Below, one piece after another: positions 22,567 through 35,900 of a stretch of 64,000 bases of DNA. How positions within the stretch are numbered: position 1 is the stretch's first letter; every line of letters starts with the position of its first letter. The DNA is from Diplosphaera chodatii (lineage: Eukaryota > Chlorophyta > Trebouxiophyceae > Prasiolales > Stichococcaceae): contig JAALGY010000014.1 of NCBI GenBank assembly GCA_032358165.1, positions 1,116,001-1,180,000 of the forward strand, written 5' to 3'. The notes under the pieces are model-generated. The model did not search any database, was not told where the DNA came from, and worked only from the letters and a program-made list of their open reading frames with translations. The translations under genes were made by a program, and so were the position numbers.

Positions 22567-25045
22567 TTATCCCTTTGCCGCCGCCAGCAGCGCAAAGCCC
22601 GCGACCACGCCGGCGCTGCCCGCCAGCAGCCCAGCGATGGACGCAGCCCCGGAGACCTCCCTGTAGTACGCTGCGCCCCACGCCGTGGACACCAGCAGCT
22701 GCACCTGTATCGCCGGCCATGCCAGCGCCAGGCCCAGCTCCTGACAGTCAGCGAGCATCCTGTCAACTTCAGGTGCGGTACAGGTTGCCGCCCTTTCGAC
22801 ACTCACAGCAGCTGCTTGGGTTGCCACCAGGGTCAGTGATGCTGAAAGCCGTTGAGCTCCCGTGGGCCAGCGCATAGAACCACCCAAGTGTCTCTAAACA
22901 GGCAGTGGGTGTGCTGTCGGCGTGTGGGATAGCAGCAGCAGCACAACCCCGCACCTGTGTGGCCACTATGGCGAGCGCGTTGCCGGCGCTCCACAGCAGG
23001 CCCGCCAGCAGCGCGGGTGGCGCCGCTGCTCGCGCCTTGGGGTGCAGCCTCGGCCTGTAGGGCCATATATGTGCATGCTGTGGACACCTTCATTCTGCAC
23101 CTCACTGGACTGCGCTTGGCAAGACGCTGACACGGAGACAGGAAGGTGACCAGTACATGCCGAACCTACTGGACCGTTCTGTGCACAGCCTGTCCCACAC
23201 ATGGCTCCGAGGTCCGCCACAGCAACTTGACTCACCAGCTGAGGTGCGCTGCAGCCAGACTGTATGCCGCCGCAGCCGCTGCGGTGACCAGAGCGGCCCC
23301 GACGCCAAAGGACACCAGGTATTCGAGGCCCGTGATGCTGCGGTTGGCGTACTTCAATGGCACCTGCAGCACAGCAGACATGATGCAAGGGTCAGCAGAC
23401 CCCAATGGCAGAGCTCAGCAGCATGCATGTGGTCCAATGCCCGGAAGAAATGGCAGCAGCAATGTGCACCATCTACTTGCTGATGACCATGGTTGGTGTT
23501 GCAGCCAAACGAGCCCGGCTATGCCTGACCCAGCAGCTCGTGAATATGCCTCGCAGGCCACCTACCAAGAATGAGCCGTTGGCGATGCCCACATACACAG
23601 CGCACGCGATGCCGGCGGCATAGCTGACTGGGGGCGCCCGGCCTGCCGCTGCCGCGCCGCAGCTTGCAGCGATGCCGTCAGGCACGCCGCTCTGGAGCTG
23701 GCTCGCTCCGCAGCTGACGGCAGTTGGCCCACCCTGGGGCGGCCCCGGCGCCTCGGGCAGCTGCAGCTGCCTCTGCGTTGGCTCGCCTGCAGCCAGCTCC
23801 ACTGTCGGCGTTGTCAGTCCCTCTTGAGGGGAGTCCAACAGCTGGTGTGCCATACATTCCTCATCAATGCAAGGGTGCTGGGTGCTGCGTCCTCTCATAA
23901 CAGCAGCCAGTGCGTTCATAAACCAGCAGCAGTGTGCTTACCCTCAGAGGCATGGCTGGGCCCTGTGCTGCCGTCCATTAGGCGCCGAGCCTCAGCATCC
24001 CCTGCAGCAGTCGGCGTCGCAGCCTTGCCGTGGTGCGGGCTGCTGCCAGCACCCCGGCTGGCAATGATGCCCACAGCTGCCATGCCCACCGCCATAAGGC
24101 ACAGCCCTGCAGCCCTATAGACCTTGGGTCGATGCAGGGTTGCAAGCAAGATTGGGTCTCTCCACTCCAGCTGCTGCATGCCAGTGCTAATGACACGGCA
24201 TCCTGCATTCGCCTTGGCCGAGGGGTAACCGATTTTCGAGAAAGGGCTGTGGGATGCAGCGGGGCACCGTGTCGGGCGCACCTGCCAGCGCGAGCGGCAG
24301 GTTGGCGACGGGCTCGCGGAACACGGCGGTGCCCCACAGGAAGGCGACGAACACCGACAGCCCGCTCCAGAGCGCCTGCGACACCGCCAGGCCCGCCGCC
24401 TGGATCGCCACGATCGCCGCGACGCCGTTCAGCACCTGCGGATGTTACATGAGAGGCTGTCAAGCCGCGCTGCAGGCCTGACACACCCAGGACTGCAGCT
24501 ATGTTGCCTGTTTGCATTGCCTGTTTGCGCTGAAATCGTCAACTGCCGTGCCGAGCCATGCCAGAGTGTGAGCAAGCCGTGCTGGGCAGGGTCTAAGTGC
24601 TCTCTGCCTGGGACGAGGTACGAGGGGCGCACCCAGATGGCGGCGCCAGCAGTGCCCCACCACGTGAACCGCAGCGGCACGGCCAGCAGCGCAAGCCAGC
24701 AGGTGGCGAAGCAGGCGGCGGTCTTGTAGCACTGCACCGCCAGCGGCTGCACCTGCACCCTTCAAACAACTCCACTGAATCAATGCATGACTGCGGGCTA
24801 CAAGGGTGCACTTGCGCCCGTCAAACGGATCCACTGAAGCGATGGGAGACTGCGGACTCTGTAGCCACATGCTGTGCTGTCACCTCCTCAAACATCAGGT
24901 CATGCGAACGGTGCTATCGGTGTTGACAAGGTGCACGACGCGCCTGCGCGTCCTGGAGGCGGCGGCTCTTGATGGGCACGCCAAAGCTGCCAAAGGCCGC
25001 GATGGCGCCGAGCACAGCTGCTGCCCCAAGTGCGGCGTGGGCCAT
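22567..25045 (-). CDS. TMEM144-like multi-pass membrane transporter
   Basis: The TMEM144 family (DMT superfamily, related to bacterial glucose/ribose porters) has about ten transmembrane helices in two repeats; substrates are uncertain. Exons read right to left. The start is MAHAALGAAAVLGAIAAFGS followed by FGVPIK, the family's FGS-x-VPxK opening (from 25045). CYKTAACFATCWLALLAVPL follows at about 24730, then GLAVSQALWSGLSVFVAFLW at 24370 and VYRAAGLCLMAVGMAAVGII at 24120. A soluble Pro/Gln-rich loop comes next (about 23840-23660). The second repeat begins GIANGSFL/VPLKYANRSITG across an intron at 23560/23362. The last exons encode LLAGLLWSAGNALAIVATQ and ALAWPAIQVQLLVSTAWGAA, and the stop is at 22567. 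The start Met fits the first helix directly. The loop between repeats is longer than I would expect. No localisation signal stands out. Confidence 0.85.
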
Positions 25046-26132
25046 CACGCGGTGCTAGGCTAGCAGCACGCGCGTGTCTGTCGACGCCAGATCATGATGG
25101 CCTCGTGGGGTGTTGTGACCTTTCAGCCTCGGGGACGCGCTCCTGAAACTGGCATGTACACTGGTTTGCTCAGCACCGAGCCAAACGACGTGCTGCACCC
25201 TTTTTTCGATCAGAGGCTAAAGCGTTGCACACGAGCATTCACAACCTCGCTGAGCACAGTGTGCACCATCAAACAATGTGGGCATGGGGCTCTATCGGAG
25301 GAGTTCTGCATGACAACAGGCGCAGCATCGCCTTGCACCCTGGCCCGAGCCTCGCGTGCGTAGCTGCAACTGAACTGCAGTCAACCTGTGCTTCTGCGCA
25401 TTGCATGTCGCGGTTTGCCTGCAGGGCCGCAAACATGCCACTGATCAACCCTGTACGGCTGGTTGTACCGGTGGAACGGCAGTCCCTCCTGGGTCCCACT
25501 CAACCGCCAAAGCATCAGCTGCGCCTTTGACTGCACGAAGCCATCATACGCATACATTGACACCGCCACAACACAGATCTACAAATACTTGATACACGCT
25601 ACATCTATCACTACCTCATACATTGTTTGACCACACCTGCGGCACCAGCTTGGGTTCGTCCGGCACATTAGTCAGCTGAGCACAGGCCGCGGGGTGCAGC
25701 AACTCTTACAGACAGCTTTACGAGCAGCAGCCAAAGGTCTATTAGTTCCACCTTGTTTGTCACTCACTGACAGCATCGTTCCGCAACGCTCGCCGCGCAG
25801 CTCAAGATCTCGTCTCGGCCGGGTGCTGATCGGGTCGCGACAGCATCAAGTTCGTCAACGTCAAGACTTCAGAGTATCCGTAACGGCGTCCACTCACTCC
25901 TCATAGGTACCAGAGCCCATACGATATGCAGGCGCATGTTTCAGCGGCGCCTAGTAGCTTTGCGGCCGGGGCCAACCGCATCCTGCGTGCGTGACTTTTG
26001 GGCGCTTGTCCCCCTGTAGGGCTCCTCGGCCGACACCCAGCACTCAGAGGCAACCTACAGCCCCTGGCCAGCCCCCGCGCTGCGGAGCCTCTCGCCCGCA
26101 GAGTGAGTCAGACCCAGCACAGCACAGGCACG
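25046..26132. other. Divergent intergenic region, TMEM144-like gene and SGNH gene
   Basis: The two flanking genes are transcribed away from each other, so both promoters should lie here. A 70-codon open frame at 25694-25906 (+) has no recognisable features. Nothing else was identified. Confidence 0.5.
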
Positions 26133-29006
26133 ATGCACCAGCCGCTGCTTCGTCCGGTGTTGAGTGCGGCCAGAGCAGAGTCAGAAGCCGCGGACCAGCC
26201 GCAAACCTTCGGCCGGGTGCGGAAGCAGACGGTGCTGAGCGCGCTGGTGGCGGTGATGCTGGTGGCGCTGGTGGGGCGCTCAGTGCTGGAGAGCCTCGCG
26301 CCCGACTGGAGCAGCCGCTACATCGCGCCCGTGCTGCTGCAGCACCACTGGAACCAGCCCACAGGTGGAGCACACAGCTGCAGCGCACTGCATGTTCTGA
26401 CTGCCGTGATCATATAGCTCAAGGGCAAGGCGTGAGTGGCACGGGGCATAATGGTGTCATGGAGGAACGCAGCAGCAAATGCACCAGCTGACAGCAACAT
26501 CACACTCGGTCTGTGCTGGGTGCGCAGCTCGGCGACCTGCGGCGGCGGAGCAGCAGTGCGAGTACGGCAGCCTGCCGGGGCGGTGGGTGTCGAGGGGCGA
26601 GGCGGCGCCCGCGTGGCGGCTGCTCGACCAGCGCTGCATGCTGCGCCCGCTGCTGGAGGACCTCGACACGCCGCCGCCCAAGGGTGGGTGCGGGCGTCGG
26701 TCCTTGGTCGGTCCTCAGGCTGTGAAAGTCATCAGTCCGATGCGCTGGTCAACACAGCAGATGACCGGGCGCTTCTGTATGGGCAGTGCCTGCGGCCGCT
26801 GGCCCATTCTGAGTCCACTCGCTCTGCTGCAGCGTCGGGAATCAGAGACATGGTGCAGGCTGCGGCCAGGCAACTTCTGCATGCTGGCTGCGAATCTGGG
26901 GGAGCGTTGAACCACCGGCATTGCGCCACATGCTTCAGCTGCTTCGCATGCGCTGCTCACAGGCAAGAAGCCAGCCGGCATCCTGCTCATCGGCGACTCG
27001 TGCGACCGGCAGCTGATCGAGGCGGTGTGCCCGCAGCGCCCCACCTACTTTTCGGATGAGAAGGACGAGGCGCCCACCTTCCGGGCGCTGCAGTGCTCGC
27101 TGCCGGGCCTCGACATCGCCATCTACCCCATCTGGGGCATCTTCGCCACGGGTGGGGGCCTTAGAAGGACTAGATCTGCGTATTTGAATCATCGTTCACT
27201 TTGTGCATACACCCTGTACTGAGACACCTCGCACGCATATCAGGGGCAAGGGCATTGTCATCACGCCGACCCCTGCCAAACCTGAAGGCATGCTGACCCT
27301 GAACGCTCTGCCGGTCAGCTGGGCTGCCTGTGACAGTGCCACTATCATAGTGCCTTGGCGTGCTACAGGGCCATATGAGGGTGGGTACAAGGAGCCCCGG
27401 CAAGTCCGCATCCCGCGGGCCTTCAAGCTGTTCCAGAAGCACTTTGGCAGGTGCCTGCTGCTGTTGCAACTTCCACATGCACACAAAATTTGCTTGATGA
27501 TGTGCTACACGCTAGACGTGCGTCACTATGCACAGCAAATTCGATGTGCCTCACACCTGTTGCTTGCTGCACTTAGGGCGCCAGACTTGGTGGTTTTGTC
27601 GTCCAACTTCTGGGACGTGGGCGCGATGTGGGTGAGCACACTCACGACATAAGCTTCGACCATGTGCTCTCTGTTTGGGATTCTGCACCCAGTCTGCACT
27701 CTGTTGCAGATCCTGTGCATGCGACGCTGCGGCGCATCGATTGTCTGGCTGCCTGAACATCATCAGCTGACAGGCGCTCTGATGCTCACGCTGCAGAAGC
27801 GGCGCCCGCTGTGGATGGAGACGCGCGACGACCTGCCGCACGACTTTTTCCAGCGGTGGCTGGGCGACGCGGCCAGCGCCCTGCAGCTGGTCACAAAGCT
27901 GGCGCCCAAGGGCGCGCCCATCGCCTGGCACACCCAGCACTACCCCCTGGTGAGCTAACCAACACCCCTGAGGCGCTGCTCATGTAGCAAACTGCCTATG
28001 CACTCAACGTGCAGACCACCCCGCTGCTGACCGCATCCCGGCAACCGGCTGGTCGGCTGCACCTGCTCGCGTCATTGAGCAGGTTCAACAAGGAGCACCC
28101 ATGTGCAGCGCTGTTCGCTGCGGAGGTGCAGCACCGGTCAGGGCGACAGCACCGACAGCACCACCTTTCTCCTCTCTGCAGGCGGATGTGAACACGGGGC
28201 GCAACCTGCACCAGCCGCTGGGCCGGCGGGCGCACATCACGCAGCTCAACGCCGCCGGACGCCATGTGTGCAGCGCCCACAGGGTGGGCTGGTCTGCCAG
28301 GGTCTTGTCAGTCATCTGAGCTGCAGTGCCTGAGCTGACTAGCTCTGCTCATATGCGCCAGGCGCCAGCCTCGTGCAAAACTTTCTCTAAAAGCTTCTCC
28401 ACTCTCCGTGCATGGGCGATGCGCCCTTTCAGAAGCATTCGGAACGTTTTTCGCCTGCAGAAGCCGTAACATCGCCGTCACCCTTCCCCTGCAGGGCTGC
28501 CATGTGGTGGATGTGGAGCTGATGGCAGCGCAATGGGCCAACCCCACTGCCTACCTCAAGACAGGCGACCACCTGCACCAGGTGCGACGCTGTAAATGGC
28601 CGTTGTCACCTGCAGCATAGCCGCCTCTGTCCGTGTGTGGTGACTGCCAGATCCATCACCTGCGATACCCTTGGCCTTGGCACACGTCATGACAGCAAAC
28701 TCGTGGCCATGCATCCGTTGCCGAGAGATGTGTCCCGTGTAATGCCCATTGGCTCAGCCCAGCGTTTGCTTGCAACAGGGCCCCGTGCTTGCCAACACGA
28801 CGCTCAACACATACCTCAACATCCTGGGTGCGGCTCAGCGGCGGCAGTCTGGTAGCACGGCAGCAGAGGCGTCAGATGATGCAGAGGAGGGCGCCGACGA
28901 AGTGACGCTGTTTGGGCCACGCAAGGCCGCAGCAGCCCCGCAGCAGTCCGACGCGCAGGAAGCAGCCAGGAAGGGGAAGGCCGTTCGGCGGACACTTCGT
29001 TTGTAA
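26133..29006 (+). CDS. Type II membrane SGNH/PC-esterase-like protein
   Basis: This is probably a Golgi or surface-oriented esterase or acyltransferase of the SGNH fold; substrate unknown. It starts MHQPLLRPVLSAARAESEAA at 26133. One membrane span lies at residues about 32-52 (TVLSALVAVMLVALVGRSVL), giving a type II topology. The second exon (about 26523-26685) has CEYGSLPGRWV and a Cys-containing CMLRPLLEDL, reminiscent of trichome-birefringence-like proteins. Next come the block-I motif ILLIGDSCDRQLIEAVC (26990), VVLSSNFWDVGAMW (27590), IAWHTQHYPL (27920) and, near the end, LKTGDHLHQ (28556), placed where the catalytic Asp-x-x-His of this fold is expected. The last exon (about 28780-29006) ends in an acidic then basic tail (VRRTLRL). 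About eight exons are visible and all are open. Assignment to a precise family needs a profile search; an NXPE or TBL relation is also possible. Confidence 0.62.
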
Positions 29007-29810
29007 TAAGGCAAAACTGCTGAGTGCGGAGGGCTGTAATGGTAGAGAGGAAGCAGGCGCTGGACGTTGCTGCGGGTAGTGGGTTGGGGGTTTTAGGGCA
29101 GCTTTGCCTTGGGAGACTGTGCTTTTGATATGGCAGCAGTCAGCGCTGCAATGTGCTTCCGTACGCTCTTTCATCGGCAACGACAAGGGTTTCCCATCAC
29201 TTATGTTTTGAGACCTTAAGGAAGTGCAAACATTGAACTGCATCTGAGGTTTTCCTACATCCAGCTGAACCGAAGCTGACCTAGAACACATGCAACTCGA
29301 CCGGCCATGAGCTGCCTGCCCAACTAAGCAAGGAAGTGAGGCAAAGCGCAAAACGCATTCACGGTACTCTGATGTGCATGAGTGGGCAGCAAGGACACAA
29401 CAACTGTAACTGCAACGCAGTGAGCGAAGTGTGCCTGAACTGATGCTCAGATGCTCCTCATAGCGGGCTCAGCACTCTGATGCAAACACCGCCAGGCAGA
29501 GGGCACGACCCCTGAGCTGCTATGGTGCGGCAGCAGTCTCCACCGCTTCCAGCTGCCAGTCACACAACGCCAGAGCAGCTGCACATGCATGACATGCAGA
29601 AATGTGGTCAGCCGCAGCAGGTGCTCGACGTGTGAATCACAGCAAGGCCTCGGTTGCAGTGCTGCATTTGCACATCGCAGGGTGTCAGATGCTGCACAGG
29701 GCACTGGGTGTGGCGCACATGTTGCTGTGGTGCCCCTGCTGCCACTTGCATGTGGGCCCGGGCTGCTCGAAGCTGTTGAACGATGCCTGCGGTGCCAGTG
29801 CGCAAGCGTG
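29007..29810. other. Convergent 3' flanks of the SGNH and beta-helix genes
   Basis: No gene is confidently present. A 170-codon minus-strand frame (29959-29447), rich in Cys/His/Arg, looks non-coding but could in principle be a longer last exon of the beta-helix gene. A TGTAA motif lies at 29035-29039. Confidence 0.45.
29035..29039 (+). terminator. Candidate TGTAA polyadenylation signal of the SGNH gene
   Basis: TGTAA is the usual poly(A) signal in chlorophyte algae (family knowledge). This copy lies 29 bases past the stop codon at 29004-29006; a second TGTAA overlaps the stop itself. The assignment is positional only. Confidence 0.4.
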
Positions 29811-32143
29811 TCAGTCGTGCGGTTCGCATGGCAAACGATTAATAAAGCTTGAGCCTGCACAGCAGCACAGATGCAGGGCGATGCCCTCAGGGTGCATTGC
29901 ACAGAGACGGCACACAGTGTGAGCAGGGCTGCCTTGCTGCACCTGGCAGTTGTGGGCACCAGCCTGGCATATGATGCCAGAGCCAGCGTTCATGAACACA
30001 CAGTTCGCCACCAAGCAGTTGTGGGTCTTGCCTATAACATCGAAACGCACAGGATCAGCAGTAACACAGGAATGCCTGCTTTCCCTTGACAGTGACAAAT
30101 GACAGGCGTCTTTCACAGGCAGCGTATTGTTCAGGTATGTGCACACCTTCGAGCACTACGGCATACATCTGCTGTTGGCGCGTTGGGTTTGCAAAGACGT
30201 TGCTGGAGATGATGTTGCGTGCGCTGTCGCCGCAGATCTGCACGGACAAAAAAAAGCGGTTGCATGGCCAAGCTTGCCAGGGGCATGCACATCGCCAGAG
30301 TCTGGTGCCAACGCCAGCATGCACTGGTGCGTTAGTCGATGCAGTGACAGTAGTGATTGTCACCTGGATCCCGATGCCAGGGCAGGACTCGTCAGTCTGC
30401 AGCAAACACAGCAGACGTCATCCCATGGACCACCACCGTCTCACAATCACTTGGTGCAGCTAATGTCGAGTTCATCTCTCAAGCGGGTGGAGAGCAAGTG
30501 CAGGCGCAGCATGGGGCGACAGTGGTGACCTTGTAGAAGAGGCAGTTGCTGAAGGAGGACTGGTTGACGTTGCACGCGTAGATGCAGCACTTGCTGGCGT
30601 TAATGTGGCTGTTGTTGACGTTCATCTGCAGGCAGTGCTCCGCGTACACCCCGTAGGGCACCGCCACAAAGTCGCACTGGCTGAGCTTCACGCCCTCCAT
30701 GCTGCCCTGTAGCAGGAGTGGCGTGATGTAGAGCACCGCACCGATGTGCCGACCGGTCGTTCAGACAGCAGCTGCGGAGGATGTGACCACATGGCACTCT
30801 GCACTTGTGCAGGATGGGGCGCATGCAGTGGCCAAAGCGGTGTCGCACAGCTGCCATGCCACTGGGGCACAGGCGCACCGTGATGTACACCGCCTTGTTG
30901 ACGTAGAACGCCCAGCACTGCGAGATCTGCACCTCGGTGGGACTACCCGTGCCCCCCTCCAGGTGGATTCCCGCCTCCGAGCCGCCCCCTGCAGAACCAC
31001 ACGTGTGACGGTGCTCCTGCTGCATCGGTTGATACGCCAGGAGACTGCGGATGCAGCCTGCCACATGATGTGGAACCAGGCAGCAGGGGGGGAGCAGTGC
31101 TGTCTGCTCAGGGCGCAGGGTGAACAGCAAGCATCTCACGGGACAGCCCGGTGATGTGGATCTGGTTGAGCACGGCGTGGTGGCCGTGGTCCAGCAGGAT
31201 CGCCTTCTTCCAGCCCTGCAGCACAGCCCCAGGCATATTACACACACCGACCAAGGGGACGTGCATGCTGGCATTGCCAGCAGCGCTTCACCGCGCCTGA
31301 TCATCCATCGTAAGCCCTGAACCTCAGCCACACCTGCTTGTCGCCGTCCTCGCCCCGGATCTCCAGGTGCTCCAGGCTGATGCGCGCGTTTGTGCGGTTC
31401 ATGATGACGTGGTTCCCCGGGTGCACCTGGCCTGCGCACGGGTGGCCGCGAGCTTCTCAAGCCAGCAGGCCTCCCTCGATAGTGCAGCGCCGAAACAACA
31501 GCGGTCAGCGCAGTACACCGTTTTTCAGCTGTGCGGAAGTCGCATCAGCCAATGCTGACCTTTGAGGTCGACTGTGAGGGCGATGTCGCGGTTGCCCTGG
31601 TGCGTGTACAGCGACATCTGTGTGACGTACGTGAAGTCCGTGTTGAGCTGCTGGATGCGGCTCTGCAATGTGCAGCCACACACTCAGGTCCTAAATGTAT
31701 CCTGAGGTATCAGCTATGAGCTGACAGGTGCACAACCATGGCATCGGCAGCGCAGATCACATGCCGCACCTGGCTGATGTGCAGGCCGGAGGACTTGGCG
31801 TGCGCGGCCCAGATGACGCGGGTGATGCCGATGCCGTCGCCCATCACCTTGATCGGCTTGTCCTTGATCACGATCTTCTCCGTGAGCCCGTAGGAGCCTG
31901 CGCCAGACAGCGACGCCCGCTGTCTGCCGATGCTTGCATCAGAGCGCAACTGCTTGGTGACTGCAAGCCTCAGGCACCGTGCGGCAGGCCTGCAGGTGAC
32001 ACAGCCTGTTCAATGCTGCAGGAGTAACCTGCGGGGATGTACAGCACGCCGCCGGTGGGGGGCACCGCGTCCGCGGCCTTCTGGAACGCCTCCGTGGCGT
32101 TGGAGCCGTTGCCCTTGGCCCCGAAGTCCTTGACGTTCATCAT
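29811..32143 (-). CDS. Right-handed parallel beta-helix protein (pectate-lyase superfamily)
   Basis: Proteins of this fold act on, or bind, polysaccharides; the substrate here is unknown. The first exon reads MMNVKDFGAKGNGSNATEAF then PPTGGVLYIPAG (32143-32025), the standard opening of pectate-lyase-like (Pfam PF12708-type) proteins. Later exons carry typical coil repeats: EKIVIKDKPIKVMGDGIGIT (31880), ISLEHLEIRGEDGDKQ (31385), ILLDHGHHAVLNQIHITGL (31200), GIHLEGGTGSPTEVQISQC (30970), GVKLSQCDFVAVPYGVYAEH (30700), ISSNVFANPTRQQQMYAVVL (30200) and CLVANCVFMNAGSGIICQAG (30010). The stop at 29811 is the simplest 3' end. The start Met is directly preceded by an acceptor-like TGAGTGCAG, so a 5' exon with a signal peptide may exist upstream and be missed. 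No catalytic residues can be assigned by eye. Confidence 0.82.
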
Positions 32144-32999
32144 CCTGCACTCAGATTACAAGCGGGTTGTGGCAAGGTGGCTGTGTGCTGGGCTAGCCGC
32201 AGTATGCCTGCATGTTTGGCCACTTCATGCTAGAAGAGCGAGTTGCTGTTGCGAAGCAATCCCAGTCTCCTCTGAATGACGCCCAAGCCCTGTGGTAACT
32301 GTCATTATCTATACCTAGGACGTCAAGTGACTCATGTATGCTCAGATCGCTCCACTGGAGCAAGTGCGTCACCTGGCTTCTGTCTCGTTAGGTGCACCAG
32401 GTTGGCAATCGGTAGATATTTGGCGTTTGTCTGTCCACGAGACTGTTGTCGGATCAGTACGACCTGTGCTGCTTCTGTTATTGCACCCGCCCTCCTTACT
32501 CAGCTTCCAGGCAGCGACTCACAAGATGCCTAAGGAATGACAGTGATGTGCGTGGCCCACGATGCTGCTCAGAGCACATGTGCAGCAGCTGCGGTACTGA
32601 TATCTCATGTGCTTCGGAGGCGAGCTGCGGCGCTGGAGCAGCTCACAGCTAGTGCACATGGGATCTGTGGCACGTGCAGGTCAATCTGGCAAGGTCACTC
32701 TACCTCTGTTTTGATCTGTTGTTTCTGTCATTGATCATCTATGAGAAAGCTACACAAGATTCTCACAAGCGCCTATGACAGAAGTCCGAGCATCAGTTGT
32801 AATGCAAAGTAGTGCTCAAGCAGCTCCAGACTGCAGCCCAGCAGCGCTTGCTGGCGCCTCCACGACTGTCAAGCCAATGTCCAATGCAGATCGTTCGGAT
32901 ACTGATCAATCTATCGAAAGCTGCAGGAGGACGGTGGCTCAGCGGACTGCTAGATGCCATCCTTGGCGCCCCTCCTTTCCGGCTGCGGTCTCGCCGCTG
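32144..32999. other. Spacer between two minus-strand genes
   Basis: It lies between the beta-helix gene start and the kinase stop. No convincing exon was found, but a short signal-peptide exon of the beta-helix gene, its promoter and the kinase 3' untranslated region are expected here. Confidence 0.45.
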
Positions 33000-35900
33000 T
33001 CACACAGCAAGGTTATTCAGCTCTTCCTCGGCCGTGTGGATGGTCCACGCCTCCTCCGCCGTCGCCGCGCCCATGCTGCTCTTCTGGTGCAGCAGCGCGA
33101 CGGCGTCTGTGTCGTTTGGCCCACTGGCCCCGGTGCGCTGTGCGAGCTTCGGGCCACCCTGCAGCGGCATCGCGGCCGCCATGCCCATGGCGGACGGCTT
33201 GGAGGACGGCGCCGCAGGAGACCGTAGTGGCGACGGCAGGGGTGACTTCTCCCCTGTGCAGCCACAGCGCACGGTGCCACTTGCTGTGGCTCGTTGTCAC
33301 AGATGCCGTTGTGCAGAGGGGCATGTGTATGGACCATGACAGTGCCAGCAGTGTTGGCAGGTTCTCTGCGAGCACATGCCCGTCACCCAAAGACGCAGCA
33401 ACTCCCTGCAACTCAGCAGCACCCAGCCATAATCAAGCACTACCCTACAGACGCGTGCACCGGTGAAGGTGGGCCCCTGGGGCGGCAGCGCATCCATGTC
33501 GCAGCTGTCGGCGTGGTGCAGCAGCTCCAGCACCGCAGCCGCGCCCGTCTCCTCCTGCACGTGAGGGTTAGCGCTTCACGGGCACAAACATCCTTGACCA
33601 CGCTCAGCGCAAAGGCCAGCGTCCAGTCCGTTCAAATCCGTTCAGCCACGGTATACACTCTGCAACGAAACCGTCTTTGCAGCTAGCTAGCATTGGTGGG
33701 ACAACAACAGCCAGGTGGTCATGAGCATGCCTAGGGAACCATGTGCACCTGTGTGGTGTCCAGACATGTGAGTGCCGGCTGGCCGCCCGGCGAGGCAGCC
33801 GCCACCGTTGCAGCGGCGTCCTTGACACTCCTGCGGCACAGCAAGAGCCGCTATCAATCCTCAGCCACACACCCATGCCAACTGGTCGCAGGTTCCTCTG
33901 CGGCTACGTCAGGCCCAGCACAGGGACGTGCCACAGCCTGGCTGCCCAGCGCCACCCGACGTGCTTTGCAGGGAGGGGCACCACACTTGACAGGGCGTGC
34001 TGGGTATTTAGGCTCACAGCGTTCAGGCACCTTGTGCGCAGCGAGTTCAGCTGGTCGTCGCCGCCGGCGCGTGCCGCCGCGCCGTACAAGGCGGGCACCA
34101 CCACGGCGGACCGCGTCCTGAGCCTGCCGCCGCCGGCGCCGCCGGGCGCCTTGGGCGGCCGCTGCGCCATACACGCTCCATGCCCCGCCGCTGCACGTGC
34201 GCACATCGGGAGCACCGTGCGACGGCACACGGTCTGGGATGCAGACGGCCTGCAGGCTGTACCTTGCAAGGATGCAGGGCGCATGTTTTCAAGGTGGACC
34301 TACCCACGAGGCTGTTGTTGGCGGCTTCGGGACCCAGGGACAGGGCAGCAAATGGGCTGACGGCGGCGCCCCAGCCAGCCTTGGCGCTGGGCAGCGACGC
34401 TGCGGAGCGCTCGACGGCGGACTCGGCCAGCTTGGCGGCGGCGCCCTTGGCGGGCTGCCCTGTAGCGGCGACCGGGCCCAGCGAGCGTGATGCGGTGCGC
34501 TGAAACACGGGCTGTGGCTTGGCTCGGCCGGGCTTGGCTTGCACCGCCATGCGGCTGCGGTTGGCAGCTGAGGAGCCGGCGGCCTGCCATGCGCCGAGGT
34601 TGGTCACTGGAGCCTGCGGCAGGGCGCACTCAGGCCATACTTCCAACGTTCAAGTATGAAGTCAATCAAAGGGGGCCAGCTGGCGGCTGTGCACTGCCTG
34701 CAGCATGTCATCTGTGGGGCGCAGGCTATGCTGACAGTGTCTCGCTGTTCGTGTATGCAACATCTGTCATTTGACACCTGGCAACACCTGCAATGCTGCT
34801 GTACCTGGTCGTCTTTCACCCTCGGCCCGCTTGAAGATCCTGGGCGCTGCAGCCCGGCAGCCGGCGGCGCGATGCCCGAGCCGCCGGAAGCAGCTCCAGA
34901 CAGCGGCACCAGCGCCGTGGCTGGACGGGTGGCCTGAGGTGCAAGGTGGAAGATATGTGCCTGTGGAGGTCGGAAGCACTCAGGTGCGTGCAGCCACTGC
35001 ACCATGCCCCTGGGATGTCAGGAGTCCTGGGCATGTACAAGCGCAGACTGGGCTCAGCATGCAGTGTAGCCACAACCAACGACACAGAGTGACGTACTCG
35101 CAGTGCACGGCGGATGCCGTTGAAGCGCTTGCGCTTTGCCTGTGGGTCCGCCGCCAAGCCAGCGCCTGTAGGAAGCGGGGACCTCAGCATGTCCACGAAC
35201 TTTTTCTGAAGAGGAAGGAACGATAGCAACGGGCTCATCAGGGCCGGCAGCACCTCCACATGAGCCGATTTCGCACATCCTACTGATATGTGCCAGCCTG
35301 CACCACTCCCACCCTGTGATGGTATTGCAGCCTGTGCCTCCTCGGCTGATCCAGCGCAGAGAGCGCCCTGTGCTGCGCCGCCATGCTGCGGGCCCTGATG
35401 CGCAGCAGGGCTGGCAGCGTCTGCTGGCTGCGCGCTGCCCAGCCTGTCCAGGTTGTTGGAGTGCGAGGAGGCGGCTGACAGCGCCTGCAGCGTGGCGCTG
35501 TGGTCGCTGCCTGACAGCGTCAGCGACATCTCGGGCAGCTGGTACGGCGGCGTTCCCTCGATATTGCTGTCCGTCGCATCATCAGGGTCCTGCGCATTTT
35601 GCGCCCAACTTCGTGATGCGGCTCCTCGTTCAGAGGCAGCATTCTGCAGGACTGCTGTAGACCTCCGTCAACAACGACAGCTGCTCAGCACAAAGCTGGC
35701 CGGCAGTATTATATGCGTCAGCAAATGGCACCTGCTGAGACGATACAGGGCTGCCGCTGCCCAGCAGCTTGGACGCCAGCTGCTTCATGCCGGCGCCCGC
35801 CCAGGTAAGCATCGCCGACACAGAACCAGGGGACTCTGTGGCGTCGCCGTCCCCAAACCCCACTCCCTGTTCCCCATGTGGCGGCGAGTGCGGCTGCGCT

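Noticed and set aside
25694..25906. Small plus-strand gene of 70 codons upstream of the SGNH gene
   Set aside because: It shows no conserved motif or coding-like composition, and it lies in a promoter-containing gap.
29447..29959. 170-codon minus-strand frame as a final beta-helix exon
   Set aside because: Its composition (Cys, His, Arg, Ser) does not resemble beta-helix coils, and a simpler in-frame stop exists at 29811. It was left as an alternative only.
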